64,000 nt of DNA from positions 248,001-312,000 of the forward strand of contig LVAC01000023.1 in assembly GCA_001602955.1 (NCBI GenBank). Direction: 5' to 3'. The notes under the pieces were generated by a model. It had not been told where the DNA came from. It did not search any database and saw nothing but the letters and a program-made list of their open reading frames with translations. The stretch comes from Sulfurospirillum sp001602955 (GTDB lineage: Bacteria > Campylobacterota > Campylobacteria > Campylobacterales > Sulfurospirillaceae). A program made the position numbers and the translations under genes. Shown in pieces: positions 1-8,431 of the stretch. Each line of letters starts with the position of its first letter. Position 1 is the stretch's first letter.

Positions 1-345
1 AACGGTTGCCGGAGAGCTTCCGCTAACCGCCGCAAAAATCATCGCCGCAAAAATCGCCGAGATCGGAAGACCTCCGGGCAAATGCCCGACGATAGACTTC
101 GCAAACTCGATGATACGATGTGCCGCGCCGCCTTTGGAGAGAAACGATCCCGCTAAAATAAACATCGGAATCGCCATCAGCGAATATTTATTGAGCCCGT
201 CGAAGACGTGCGACGTGATGCCCATCAAATCCATATCGGTAAAAAAGTACGCCGTTATCAAGGTACTCGACCCTAAGGCTACCGAAACGGGAACGCCCAA
301 AAACATTAAAAGGAAGAGTAAACCGAAAAGACTAAGCATCAACAT
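1..345 (-). CDS. dctM: TRAP transporter large permease DctM (N-terminal part, runs off the window)
   Basis: Large membrane subunit of a tripartite ATP-independent periplasmic (TRAP) transporter, which forms the ion-coupled solute channel in the inner membrane. Only about 115 residues are visible. They are very hydrophobic and carry the family's early PMFILAG and SGSSPATV segments. I chose ATG at 345 because GAGGAG lies nine bases upstream; this makes it overlap the end of dctQ by 14 bases, so translation is probably coupled. With the two genes upstream it completes a dctP-dctQ-dctM operon. The rest of the gene lies to the left of the window. Confidence 0.9.
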   Translation of the reverse strand, partial: MLMLSLFGLLFLLMFLGVPVSVALGSSTLITAYFFTDMDLMGITSHVFDGLNKYSLMAIPMFILAGSFLSKGGAAHRIIEFAKSIVGHLPGGLPISAIFAAMIFAAVSGSSPATV

Positions 346-898
346 GTGAGTTTACTCCTCTCATTTCCAAAGAATCGTGAAGCGTTTCAAGTTCGCTGTT
401 GACGATAACTTTGTCGGCATCGGTCGCGGCGACTTCAAACACTTTTTCTCCGGCACGAAACGCCGCGCCGATAAAGGCAAAAGGTAAAACCAAATGCGGT
501 ATCCACATCGGTACGCGCAAATCGATGCTCATTTCGCCGAAATCAATCAGCATCAACACCAATTCGTACCCTAGATACGCCATTAGCACAAGATACAAAC
601 AACTAAAAAGGTGCGCCGCCATCAAGATGATTTTTGCCAACATCACGGGCAGTTTTTCCAAAAGCATCGTGACGGAGATATGCACCCCTTTTTTAAAACC
701 GTATGCCGCCCCGAAGAGTGCCGACCACATAAAAAGATAGTTGGTCAGCTCTCCCGCCCACGTAATGCTCATATCGAAAAAATAACGTAGCACGACATTG
801 GCGAAGGCAAGAAGAACGCCGAGCGATATGCCGAACACGGCGATATTTTTATTAATCGCCATGACGCCGAGGTCTAAAATCGTAAAATACTTTTTCAT
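332..898 (-). CDS. dctQ: TRAP transporter small permease DctQ
   Basis: Small membrane subunit of the TRAP transporter that holds the large permease in the membrane. The 188 residues contain four hydrophobic segments, at about 15-38, 47-66, 90-112 and 135-150, as expected for DctQ, with the conserved tryptophan-rich ITWAGELTNYLFMW stretch in the second. It starts 11 bases after the binding-protein gene and overlaps dctM, so the three are one operon. The C-terminal 35 residues are hydrophilic. Confidence 0.9.
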   Translation of the reverse strand: MKKYFTILDLGVMAINKNIAVFGISLGVLLAFANVVLRYFFDMSITWAGELTNYLFMWSALFGAAYGFKKGVHISVTMLLEKLPVMLAKIILMAAHLFSCLYLVLMAYLGYELVLMLIDFGEMSIDLRVPMWIPHLVLPFAFIGAAFRAGEKVFEVAATDADKVIVNSELETLHDSLEMRGVNSHVDA

Positions 899-909
899 TG
901 CCTTGCTTT

Positions 910-1896
910 CTATTTAGCGGCTTGCGCTTTTTTGATCAACTCTTCGCCGATTACACCGTAAAATTTAGGATAAATCGCTTCCATCGCTTTTTGCCATGCC
1001 GCTTTTTGCTCCGCGTTTAACGTATGAATTTTGAGATTGCCGGACGTTTTAGCATACTCTTTGAGTTTTGCCAAGATCGCCTCATCGTCTTCGGACGCAA
1101 GTTTGCGCTCATATTCCGTTGCCTCTTTCATTGCTTGAAGCACCATCGGTTTAAGATCGTTCGGGAATTTTTTCCAGAAACTCTCGCTCATAATGACCAA
1201 ATACCCTAAATAACCGTGATCTGAGAGGGTTAAATCGCTTTGAACTTCGTTGAATTTTTTAGTATAAAAATTGGAAAGCGGATTTTCCGCACCGTCGACG
1301 ACGCCTTGTTGCAATGCGGAATAGACTTCCGAAAACGGTAATACTTGCGGATTGGCATTGACTGCTTTAAACTGTGCTTCGAGTACATGTGAACTCATAA
1401 TACGAAATTTGAGTCCGGAAGCGTCTTCGGGTTTCAAAAGCGGCTTATTGGCGGAAAGGTGTTTAAATCCGGCATCCCAATAATCCAGTGCGACAAAGCC
1501 TTTTGCCGTCACTTTGTCTTTCAAGATTTTGCCCACTTCACCGTCGAGAACTTTGTAAAGATGGTCTTTGTCTCTAAACAAAAACGGTAAGTCGAAAAGC
1601 TGCATCTCCGGAACGATACTCGTAAATTTTGAAAAGCTCGGCATCGCAATGTGTGCGTTTCCTAGCTTCAACGCTTTCATCTCTTCGCCGTCTCCGTAAA
1701 GTTGTGAGTTAGGGAAAACGACGACTTCAACTTTACCGCCTGTGAGTTCGCCGACGCGTTTTGCAAAGAAGTCGGCACCCATACCTTTGGGTGTATTCGG
1801 GCTTACGACGTGCGTGAGCTTAATCGTATACTCTGCGGCAATCGCAGATGAAACTAAGAGCGTAGCGGCCGCTACCACTTTGAGTAATTTTGTCAT
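910..1896 (-). CDS. dctP: TRAP transporter periplasmic solute-binding protein DctP
   Basis: Periplasmic binding protein that catches the substrate, probably a C4-dicarboxylate or related organic acid, and hands it to the DctQM permease. The 328 residues begin with a signal peptide whose likely cleavage is after AIA near residue 20. The mature part has the DctP hallmarks: FPNSQLYGDGEE, the substrate-binding arginine in LKFRIMSS, and LQQGVVDGAENP. A strong AAGGAG site precedes the ATG. The exact substrate cannot be told from sequence. The neighbouring two-component genes suggest substrate-induced expression. Confidence 0.93.
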   Translation of the reverse strand: MTKLLKVVAAATLLVSSAIAAEYTIKLTHVVSPNTPKGMGADFFAKRVGELTGGKVEVVVFPNSQLYGDGEEMKALKLGNAHIAMPSFSKFTSIVPEMQLFDLPFLFRDKDHLYKVLDGEVGKILKDKVTAKGFVALDYWDAGFKHLSANKPLLKPEDASGLKFRIMSSHVLEAQFKAVNANPQVLPFSEVYSALQQGVVDGAENPLSNFYTKKFNEVQSDLTLSDHGYLGYLVIMSESFWKKFPNDLKPMVLQAMKEATEYERKLASEDDEAILAKLKEYAKTSGNLKIHTLNAEQKAAWQKAMEAIYPKFYGVIGEELIKKAQAAK

Positions 1897-1928
1897 GTCA
1901 ACTCCTTTATCGATGTATTTCTGTGTCG

Positions 1929-1934
1929 ATTATA
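1929..1934 (-). promoter_or_regulatory. probable -10 of the dctPQM promoter
   Basis: TATAAT read on the minus strand, about 33 bases before the dctP start. No good -35 is seen at the usual distance, which is common in Campylobacterota and also fits activation by the adjacent response regulator. Confidence 0.5.
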
Positions 1935-2057
1935 GGTGAAAGTTATGTCAAAATTATGTAATAAAAGCGTTAGGATTCGTTCGAAGTCGGATTTTAGGCG
2001 TAAAAGTTTCTTTTAGTAACCTTTGCGCCATATAAAGGCTTTTTATGGTTTTACTAA

Positions 2058-2072
2058 GTTACAATTTGTAAC
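2058..2072. promoter_or_regulatory. perfect palindrome between dctP and its regulator, possible response-regulator site
   Basis: GTTACAATTTGTAAC is a perfect 15-base palindrome overlapping the stop codon of the response regulator. A second GTAACCT half-site lies at about 2016-2022, roughly 52 bases nearer dctP. Position and symmetry suit an operator for dctP control, but the binding protein is an inference and the palindrome could also act in transcript ending. Confidence 0.3.
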
Positions 2073-2733
2073 CTATACCTTGAATATTTTTTAAAGTCCC
2101 CTCAGGAAGCTTCTTTCTTAAGTTTTTAATCATCAAACGAAGCGCGTTCAAGCTCATATACTCGTTTTCCCACAAATAGGTCTCAATCTCTTCGTACGTG
2201 ATGATGGAATCTTTTTCCAATAAAAGTTCGATGAGCTTGGCTTCTTTTTTCGTTAACTCATACGCTTCCGTGCCGTCCGTGATACTCTTTTGCGAAGCGT
2301 CGTAATACCAACCCGAGGCGATTTCTTGCAGATGGCTTTTTTCTTTAGACTGTAAAAATTTTTCCAATGCGTCAAACAATTTCGGCTCGGTAATGGGTTT
2401 GACGATGTAGCGTAGTAAAGAGAGTTCGATAGCTTCTAACATGTAATCGACTTCGGTATACGCCGTGATAATAATCACATGGGCTTTTTCGTCGTGCTCG
2501 CGAATCTTCTTCACCAAGTCGATGCCGCCGAGATGGGGCATTTTAATATCGGTAATCACCAAATCGGGTGCATATTTCACGAAAAGCGCATACGCCTCTT
2601 CGCCGTCGCTTGCCAAATAGACTTCTTGAAAAAGCAAGCATAAAAGCTCGTAAACGTTTTTGCGCACGCCCACATCGTCTTCGGCATACAAAACGCGGTA
2701 ATTTGAAAGCTTTTTCATCATTTTTTCATCCAT
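2059..2733 (-). CDS. OmpR-type response regulator, probably controls the dctPQM transporter (DctR-like)
   Basis: Two-component response regulator of 224 residues. The receiver domain (about 12-130) has the acidic pocket E18-D19-D20, the phospho-acceptor D62 in VITDIKMP, and the conserved lysine in VKPIT. The C-terminal 70 residues look like a winged-helix DNA-binding domain ending in NIQGIGYKL, which is typical of the OmpR/PhoB class. The start is the ATG preceded by AAAGG seven bases away. It lies between the TRAP operon and a divergent kinase gene, an arrangement known for dicarboxylate-sensing DctSR systems, so regulation of the transporter is a sound inference. Confidence 0.85.
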   Translation of the reverse strand: MDEKMMKKLSNYRVLYAEDDVGVRKNVYELLCLLFQEVYLASDGEEAYALFVKYAPDLVITDIKMPHLGGIDLVKKIREHDEKAHVIIITAYTEVDYMLEAIELSLLRYIVKPITEPKLFDALEKFLQSKEKSHLQEIASGWYYDASQKSITDGTEAYELTKKEAKLIELLLEKDSIITYEEIETYLWENEYMSLNALRLMIKNLRKKLPEGTLKNIQGIGYKL

Positions 2734-2828
2734 AACCGAACCTTTACGTTTCTTAAAAGAAGAGATACGCTACTCTCTTTCTAAAATTTCTTACTTTTAT
2801 ATTATAGCAGTTGCAACGGGAGTTTTTT

Positions 2829-4427
2829 GTGAAAATTATTAAAGAGAGCAATATCTCGAAAATCATTACGTTAAGTACCGTTTTTATCATTACCTCTTTA
2901 ATGCTTTTTAACGGTTATTTTTTTATTACCAAGCAATACGAACTGCTAGACGCGCAAATCGAAGATACGCGAAAAACGTTTGAGACGAATAAACGCGCTT
3001 TACTTCAGCGCGAAGTCGATTCGATTATCAGCTTTATCGAATTTAAACTGCATCGCGCCGCTTCCGATACGCCAAACGACCTTGCCGCGCTCAAGCAGGA
3101 GGCTTTTGAGTGGATTCGACATATTCGCTACGGCGGACAAGAACATAATTATATTTTCGTTTACGAGATCAACCATATTAGCGGCGGCGATCGCTTTGCC
3201 AAAATGTTGATTAACCCCAATCGTCCCGATCTGGAAGGCGAATATATTTCCGATGCGTATACCGACGAAAACGGTAAGGCATTTCGCAAAATCTTTTTGC
3301 ACGACATCCTCGATCACGGTTATTCGTTTGTAGAATACCTCTACAAAAAGCCCGGAACAAAGCTCGCTCGCCCCAAGGTTTCGTACTTTAAATTGTACCA
3401 ACCGTGGAATATTATCATCGCCGCGGGCGTTTATCTAGACGACATCGACCAAGAGATTGAAGCGGCAAAAACACAGTTTCAAGAAAAAGTAAAGTTGGAA
3501 GCGACCTCCGCGATCATTATCTTTCTGCTATTCGCACTCGTCGCCAATGCGTTTGCGCTGATGCTCGGAAAACGCATCGAGCGTTTTTTAAAAAGCTACC
3601 ACGCGCAAGTACAACAAAAAGCCCAAGAACTTGAAACGCTCAACCATACACTCGAAAGCCGCGTGCAAGAAGAGATTCAAAAAAATAGGGAGCAAGAACA
3701 ACTCCTCATCCAAAAATCCAAATTTATCGCTTTAGGAGAGATGATCAGCAATATCGCACATCAGTGGCGACAACCGCTCTCCCAACTCTCTGCGCTTTTA
3801 ATGACCCTCAAACTCAAATACAATCGAGATATGCTCGATAAAAGCTCGATGGAGATCAAATGCGTTGAAGCGGAAAACATCGTCGAGTACATGTCACATA
3901 CGATTGACGATTTTCGTAATTTTTTTATGCCCAATAAGGACAAAAAACGTTTTTCGATTCAAAATTCCGTCGACGAAGTATTGCGCATCATTCAAGAGGC
4001 GATTATTCATCACAACATCGTCGTGGACGTACGCATCGAATCCGATGAAAGTATCGTCGGTTACAAAAGCGAATACGAACAAGTCGTTTTAAACCTTCTC
4101 TCTAACGCCAAAGACGCCATTCTCGCATCGGGAAGAGCCGAGGGGTATATTCGAATTACGTTGGAAAGCGACGAAAAAAGCATTTACTTGAGGGTGGAAG
4201 ATAACGGCGGCGGCATTAAAATAGAGCCGATCGAGCGTATTTTCGAGCCTTACGTCAGCACGAAAGAGCAAAACGAAGGAACGGGCATCGGGCTTTACAT
4301 GTCAAAGTTGATTATCGAAAAAAGTATGCGCGGAAAGCTGAGTGCTCGGAACGAAAAAGAGGGAGCTATTTTTACGATTGAGATCGAAAGAGAGTTCAAA
4401 GAGGCGCTTGGCGGAACACCTCTTTGA
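2829..4427 (+). CDS. Cache-domain sensor histidine kinase (DctS-like)
   Basis: Membrane sensor kinase, partner of the divergent response regulator. I chose GTG at 2829 because GGGAG lies just upstream; an in-frame TTG at 2811 has no good site. The 532 residues contain a first membrane segment (about 10-32), a periplasmic single-Cache domain ending in the typical WNIIIAAGVYLDDI, a second membrane segment (about 220-242), a coiled coil, then the H-box with His311 in SNIAHQWRQP and an ATPase domain with LNLLSNAKDA, DNGGGI and GTGIGLYMSK. The Cache domain probably senses a small organic acid that the TRAP system takes up. Confidence 0.88.
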   Translation: MKIIKESNISKIITLSTVFIITSLMLFNGYFFITKQYELLDAQIEDTRKTFETNKRALLQREVDSIISFIEFKLHRAASDTPNDLAALKQEAFEWIRHIRYGGQEHNYIFVYEINHISGGDRFAKMLINPNRPDLEGEYISDAYTDENGKAFRKIFLHDILDHGYSFVEYLYKKPGTKLARPKVSYFKLYQPWNIIIAAGVYLDDIDQEIEAAKTQFQEKVKLEATSAIIIFLLFALVANAFALMLGKRIERFLKSYHAQVQQKAQELETLNHTLESRVQEEIQKNREQEQLLIQKSKFIALGEMISNIAHQWRQPLSQLSALLMTLKLKYNRDMLDKSSMEIKCVEAENIVEYMSHTIDDFRNFFMPNKDKKRFSIQNSVDEVLRIIQEAIIHHNIVVDVRIESDESIVGYKSEYEQVVLNLLSNAKDAILASGRAEGYIRITLESDEKSIYLRVEDNGGGIKIEPIERIFEPYVSTKEQNEGTGIGLYMSKLIIEKSMRGKLSARNEKEGAIFTIEIEREFKEALGGTPL

Positions 4428-4519
4428 GAAGATACTTTCGGAAGAAAATATGAAATTTGCTACTGAAAGTATAGAAATTCAAAGTAAACGATCGGTTAAC
4501 AATAGTAAACCTTTTAACA

Positions 4520-5074
4520 CTAGAAACGAATCGTCTCTTCTTGCGGAACGCTAATGACCTGATGTGCTTTATTGCGTACGCCCGGTTCGTCCGGTTCAGA
4601 TGTCTTAGCGTTCGTATTTTTCTTTCTGCCGGCACTTGTTATCGGCTTTGACGCAGGAGCCGTTTGCGAAATCTTACCATTTTTAAAATAACCGGCTTTG
4701 ATGACGAAAAGCTCTTCTAAACGCATCCCGTTAAACGACGCATAGACCAAATCGCCTTCGTTGGCAAGCACCGTTTTATGGTTAAAGTTCACATACGGCA
4801 ATTTTCCGTTGGTCGTTTCAATGCCGTCGATTTCGTAGTTCCATAAAAGCGTGTTAGGATCATACGTCAAATGCAATAAAACGCCTTTGATATAGTTTTT
4901 GCCGACCAAACGCGAAAGTTTAGGATTGGTATCTTGCGCCGATTGTGCGGAGACGTTTTGCGTATTGGCTTGCGGTTTTTGCGGTTGTTGGTTAAACGCA
5001 CATCCTTGTATCCAAAAGACGAAAAATGCTACGCAAAGATACGAAATAATTCTTTTCAAAATAGTTTCCTTCAA
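4520..5074 (-). CDS. putative lipoprotein of unknown function
   Basis: Predicted 184-residue lipoprotein. The N-terminus is a signal peptide with lipobox IQGC, giving lipidation at Cys25. A Q/N/A/S-rich linker follows, then a compact hydrophilic domain (about 55-130) containing KGVLLHLTYDPNTLLWNYEIDG and an EELFVIKAGYF stretch. The C-terminal 50 residues are charged and low in complexity. I do not recognise a family. It is convergent with the kinase gene and lies just upstream of, and divergent from, the tmRNA gene. Export and membrane anchoring are supported; function is unknown. Confidence 0.7.
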   Translation of the reverse strand: MKETILKRIISYLCVAFFVFWIQGCAFNQQPQKPQANTQNVSAQSAQDTNPKLSRLVGKNYIKGVLLHLTYDPNTLLWNYEIDGIETTNGKLPYVNFNHKTVLANEGDLVYASFNGMRLEELFVIKAGYFKNGKISQTAPASKPITSAGRKKNTNAKTSEPDEPGVRNKAHQVISVPQEETIRF

Positions 5075-5127
5075 TACTTTTTGCGAATTATAGCAAAATA
5101 TGCTAAACTTACGCTCCTACTATCTAT

Positions 5128-5505
5128 GGGGCTGACATGGCTTCGACAGGAGTAGTTTTAGTTTATGGCTGCATGTCGCGAGTGAGGGTCTTGCGTTAGA
5201 CAACCCTCAAACAATAACTGCTAACAACAGTAACTATCGTCCTGCTTACGCTCTAGCTGCGTAAGTTTAATAAATAACGGACTGCTCTCCCCTTCGATGC
5301 TATCTTAGGAGGTCTCGGAGAGTATCATAGCTTCGATAGCTATACTACATGAACGCCTTTACATGTAGCGAAGTTAAAGGCTCGTTTTGCGTAGTTTTCT
5401 GATTGTTGTACGAAGCAAAATTAAACACTATCAACAATATCTAAGCATGTAGACGTCATAGGCGGCTATTTTTGGACTGGGGTTCAATCCCCCACAGCTC
5501 CACCA
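5128..5505 (+). ncRNA. ssrA: transfer-messenger RNA (tmRNA)
   Basis: Rescues stalled ribosomes by acting first as an alanine tRNA and then as a short message. The 5' end GGGGCTGACATGG pairs with the 3' end CAGCTCC followed by ACCA, forming the acceptor stem, and GGTTCAATCCC gives the T-loop. The tag reading frame starts at the resume codon GCT at 5220 and ends at TAA 5262-5264, encoding ANNSNYRPAYALAA, which has the usual ANN start and the ALAA protease signal. The region between the tag and the 3' end is long enough for the usual pseudoknots. It is followed directly by the NfeD/SPFH pair on the same strand. Confidence 0.97.
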
Positions 5506-5559
5506 TAATTTGTAGGTGTTTTCAGTATAATACCCCATCCTCTTCGCAAAGGAGTTTTG

Positions 5560-6003
5560 ATGGTATGGTATCTTTGGGCGATCTTAGGCGTTTTTGCTAT
5601 CGTTTTCGAGATCGCGAGTCCCTCGTTTTTTGCTCTTTTTATCGGTCTTGGGTTTTTCGGTTCTTCTTTGTTGGCATATTTCATGGAAAACTCTCTTATT
5701 CTTCAAATTCTCGTAGCCCTTTTAGGTATGTTCGTCGGCGCAATCGTTTTTAAACGCCAAAGAGTCGCCAATGCACCCGCTTCAAAAATCGGACAATCCG
5801 ATGAATTTATCGGCACGAAAGGTAAAGTCCTCAACGAAATTCTGCCCGATGCACAAGGGCGCGTAAAATTACAAACCCCTGTTTTGGGCAGTAGCGAATG
5901 GAACGCGCAAAGTGAAACCGACGCAACGATCGCGATCGGCACGAACATCGAAATCGTCTCTATCCACGGTCATTTTTTAATCGTCAAACCTATTTCAAAC
6001 TAA
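5560..6003 (+). CDS. NfeD family membrane protein
   Basis: Short NfeD-like protein of 147 residues with two or three hydrophobic segments in the first 65 residues and a C-terminal OB-fold-like soluble part (about 75-147) containing the typical GTKGKVLNEILPDAQGRVKL. NfeD proteins normally pair with an SPFH/stomatin protein and are thought to act in membrane quality control or microdomain organisation. The ATG at 5560 has AAAGGAG six bases before it. The SPFH gene follows ten bases later, confirming the usual pair. Confidence 0.88.
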   Translation: MVWYLWAILGVFAIVFEIASPSFFALFIGLGFFGSSLLAYFMENSLILQILVALLGMFVGAIVFKRQRVANAPASKIGQSDEFIGTKGKVLNEILPDAQGRVKLQTPVLGSSEWNAQSETDATIAIGTNIEIVSIHGHFLIVKPISN

Positions 6004-6013
6004 AGGAGTTTGC

Positions 6014-6931
6014 GTGCATACCTCTATCGACCTTAGCCTTTCGTTTTTTATTATTTTGCTCTTAGCGGGCGGTTACCTTCTCTACCAAATGGTGCGCATC
6101 GTACCGCAAGGCGAAGAGTGGGTCGTCGAGCGACTCGGGAAGTTTCACTCCATTTTAAAACCGGGACTCAATTTTCTCATTCCCGTACTCGATCAAGTTC
6201 AGGTAAAACTCAATACCAAAGAGTTGATTCAGCAAATGAAAGCGCAAGAAGTCATCACAAAAGACAATGCCGTCGTGATTATCAGTGCGGTGGTCTTTTA
6301 TAAAATCAGCGATCCTGCAAAAGCGGTTTATTCGATCGACGATTTTGAGCTTGCCGTCGCCAATATGGCGGCAACGACGCTTCGCTCCGTCATCGGCAAT
6401 ATGGAACTCGACGCTTCGCTTTCCGGTCGAGAAGCCATCAAAGCCTCCGTTTCGGAAAAGATCAGCGACCATTTGGAACAATGGGGATTATCGTTGACCG
6501 CGGTCGAAGTCCAAGATATTCGCCCAAGCGACAGTTTACAAGAAGCGATGGAAAAACAAGCCGCCGCCGAACGTGAGAAAAAAGCACTCATTATGAAAGC
6601 TGAAGGCGAGAAACAAGCCGCCATCGCAAAAGCAGAGGGTTTTAAACAGTCTATGATTTTAGAAGCAGAAGGAAAACTCGAAGCTGCTCGTAGAGAAGCT
6701 GAAGCCAAAGTCGCACTTGCAAATGGCGACCAAGCTGCGATGGAAGCGATAGCATCACAAATTAAAAACGGCGATGCGCCGAGTTACCTTTTAGCGCAAC
6801 GCTACATCGACAGCGTTCAAGCGTTGGCAAACTCCGCCAACAGCAAAGTCGTCTTTGTTCCATCCGATCTTAAGCACTCGTTAGAAGGCGTCGCGGGCAA
6901 TCTTAGCACACTTTTTTCCGCGGTCAAATAA
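6014..6931 (+). CDS. qmcA: SPFH/stomatin family membrane protein (QmcA-like)
   Basis: Inner-membrane band-7 protein of 305 residues. A single hydrophobic segment (about 7-27) is followed by the SPFH domain beginning IVPQGEEWVVERLGKF, then an alanine/glutamate-rich coiled coil (about 180-240), and a C-terminal tail with the conserved KVVFVPSD. It starts with GTG behind AAGGAG. Stomatin-like proteins form large rings with NfeD partners and modulate membrane proteases; the specific client here is unknown. The pair is clearly one operon. Confidence 0.92.
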   Translation: MHTSIDLSLSFFIILLLAGGYLLYQMVRIVPQGEEWVVERLGKFHSILKPGLNFLIPVLDQVQVKLNTKELIQQMKAQEVITKDNAVVIISAVVFYKISDPAKAVYSIDDFELAVANMAATTLRSVIGNMELDASLSGREAIKASVSEKISDHLEQWGLSLTAVEVQDIRPSDSLQEAMEKQAAAEREKKALIMKAEGEKQAAIAKAEGFKQSMILEAEGKLEAARREAEAKVALANGDQAAMEAIASQIKNGDAPSYLLAQRYIDSVQALANSANSKVVFVPSDLKHSLEGVAGNLSTLFSAVK

Positions 6932-6940
6932 GTGCGATTT

Positions 6941-6978
6941 CACGCCAAAAAGAGACTTTAAACGGTCTTTTTGGCGTG
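6941..6978. terminator. bidirectional terminator hairpin
   Basis: CACGCCAAAAAGA and its complement around a short loop form a long stem between two convergent genes. The A and T runs inside the stem give a U-tract in both directions, so it can end both transcripts. Confidence 0.75.
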
Positions 6979-8265
6979 CTACCTCGACGCTAAAGTTTTT
7001 GCCAAAGCCCGTTGAATTCGCTCGTACTGCTTATCCATCGGATGACCTTTCGCCTCAAATGCCGCTAAAATCTCTTGGTTTTCGGCATATTTCTTTTCCC
7101 AAATATCGATATCTTTTTGTTTATTGGCGATTCTTAGTTCAATCTCGTCAATGGCTTTTTGGCACTTTGTCCTCTCGCTTAGCAACTTGTCTTCTTTCTT
7201 AAATAGACGCGTAATCAAGACCTTTCGAGGGAAAACTTTTTCTTCGCCGTCTTCGTTGAAATGCACCTCTTCGTCTTCGGACTCTTGGATTTTGCGCAGT
7301 GTTTTATGAATCCCGTTTATCACGGCTTCAATGTTGGACCATTGCTCGTTAATCTTGGCTTTTTGCAAGGCGTACTCTTGTTGGTCTAGTTTAAAGCCTT
7401 CCAATTTCGTTTTGATGCTAATGAGGGCATTTTTTTTATCGTAAACGGCTTGTTTGGCTTTTTTGTGCTGAAGCAAAGTCGAGCGAATCGTCGTAATGTT
7501 CCACGCATGATTGCTTTCATCCAAAATCGGATTGGCTTTGTAACGATTGCCGTGGGCGTCGATGCTTTCGTTGACGCTAAAAAAACTTAAAAATTCGATG
7601 GCTTTGCGATCGGCGTTGGAAAAGTGAAATAAAATATCCGACGCGATGAAAAGCATCAAACGATCGAACACTTCACGCAACAGATACAAGCTCAAGCCGC
7701 GCACGACTTTAGGATCGCTGATGTCCGTGTATGCCAAAACGATCATATCCATCAGGTTGATAAACGACGTGATAAACAGTTTTTTGAATTTAACCGGCGT
7801 GATTTTGCGAAAATTTAAAACCTCTTCAACCAGATAGGGCAAAAGCTCTAACGTTTTTTCGACATGTAACTCGTTGGGAAAAAATTTTTGCTTATAGGCT
7901 TCCAGTCCGGCAGGATCGAGTCCGCATGCGCGTCTTTCGGCACCTTCGCCCAAAGCTTCGACGGCAAAAAAGCGTTTGGCATAAACGATGCCGTCGGTAC
8001 ACAAAATCAAGTCTTGCGTGCTAAAACCGAGCTTTTCTATCAGCTTTTCCCGCAAAACGTCTTTGTAGGAGAGAAAATGTTTGGGCAACTTGCAATTACG
8101 CAAGGACGCGACGATTTCACCGAAAACGTTCTCTTCGAAATAATATAAACTAGGATGGACTTTGTAGGGCTCGGGATCAAACGTCTTCAAAAATTCGGCT
8201 AATCGCACTTCCACATCGCTAAATCTAAGGCTACCGTCATTGGGGTTCTCGAGAAAATTATTCAT
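6979..8265 (-). CDS. hypothetical protein with C-terminal coiled coil
   Basis: A 428-residue soluble protein with no signal peptide or membrane segment and no motif I recognise. The N-terminal two thirds look globular and helical, with a hydrophobic stretch around 155-215. Residues about 255-425 are rich in K, E and Q with heptad-like spacing, suggesting a long coiled coil. I prefer the ATG at 8265; an in-frame TTG lies at 8277 and neither has a strong ribosome site. It is convergent with the SPFH gene and divergent from ycaO, so it stands alone. Codon use resembles the core genes, so it is probably a native lineage gene. Confidence 0.7.
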   Translation of the reverse strand: MNNFLENPNDGSLRFSDVEVRLAEFLKTFDPEPYKVHPSLYYFEENVFGEIVASLRNCKLPKHFLSYKDVLREKLIEKLGFSTQDLILCTDGIVYAKRFFAVEALGEGAERRACGLDPAGLEAYKQKFFPNELHVEKTLELLPYLVEEVLNFRKITPVKFKKLFITSFINLMDMIVLAYTDISDPKVVRGLSLYLLREVFDRLMLFIASDILFHFSNADRKAIEFLSFFSVNESIDAHGNRYKANPILDESNHAWNITTIRSTLLQHKKAKQAVYDKKNALISIKTKLEGFKLDQQEYALQKAKINEQWSNIEAVINGIHKTLRKIQESEDEEVHFNEDGEEKVFPRKVLITRLFKKEDKLLSERTKCQKAIDEIELRIANKQKDIDIWEKKYAENQEILAAFEAKGHPMDKQYERIQRALAKTLASR

Positions 8266-8431
8266 TTTATCCGTCAATAAAAAAGGTTCGTTGTGCCTAT
8301 TTTACCAAAATATTCTACGATCGTACTTAGGGCTGACGATAAAAAGTTACCAAATGTTTTCAAAGCCCGCTTTTGCGCTTCACGCGTTTATTATGTTACA
8401 ATGCCCAATTCTCCAAAGGACATCCTCATTC

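Noticed and set aside
8240..8431. A 64-residue N-terminal extension of YcaO
   Set aside because: It overlaps the divergent gene's promoter area, and the family start matches the ATG at 8432 with a good ribosome site.
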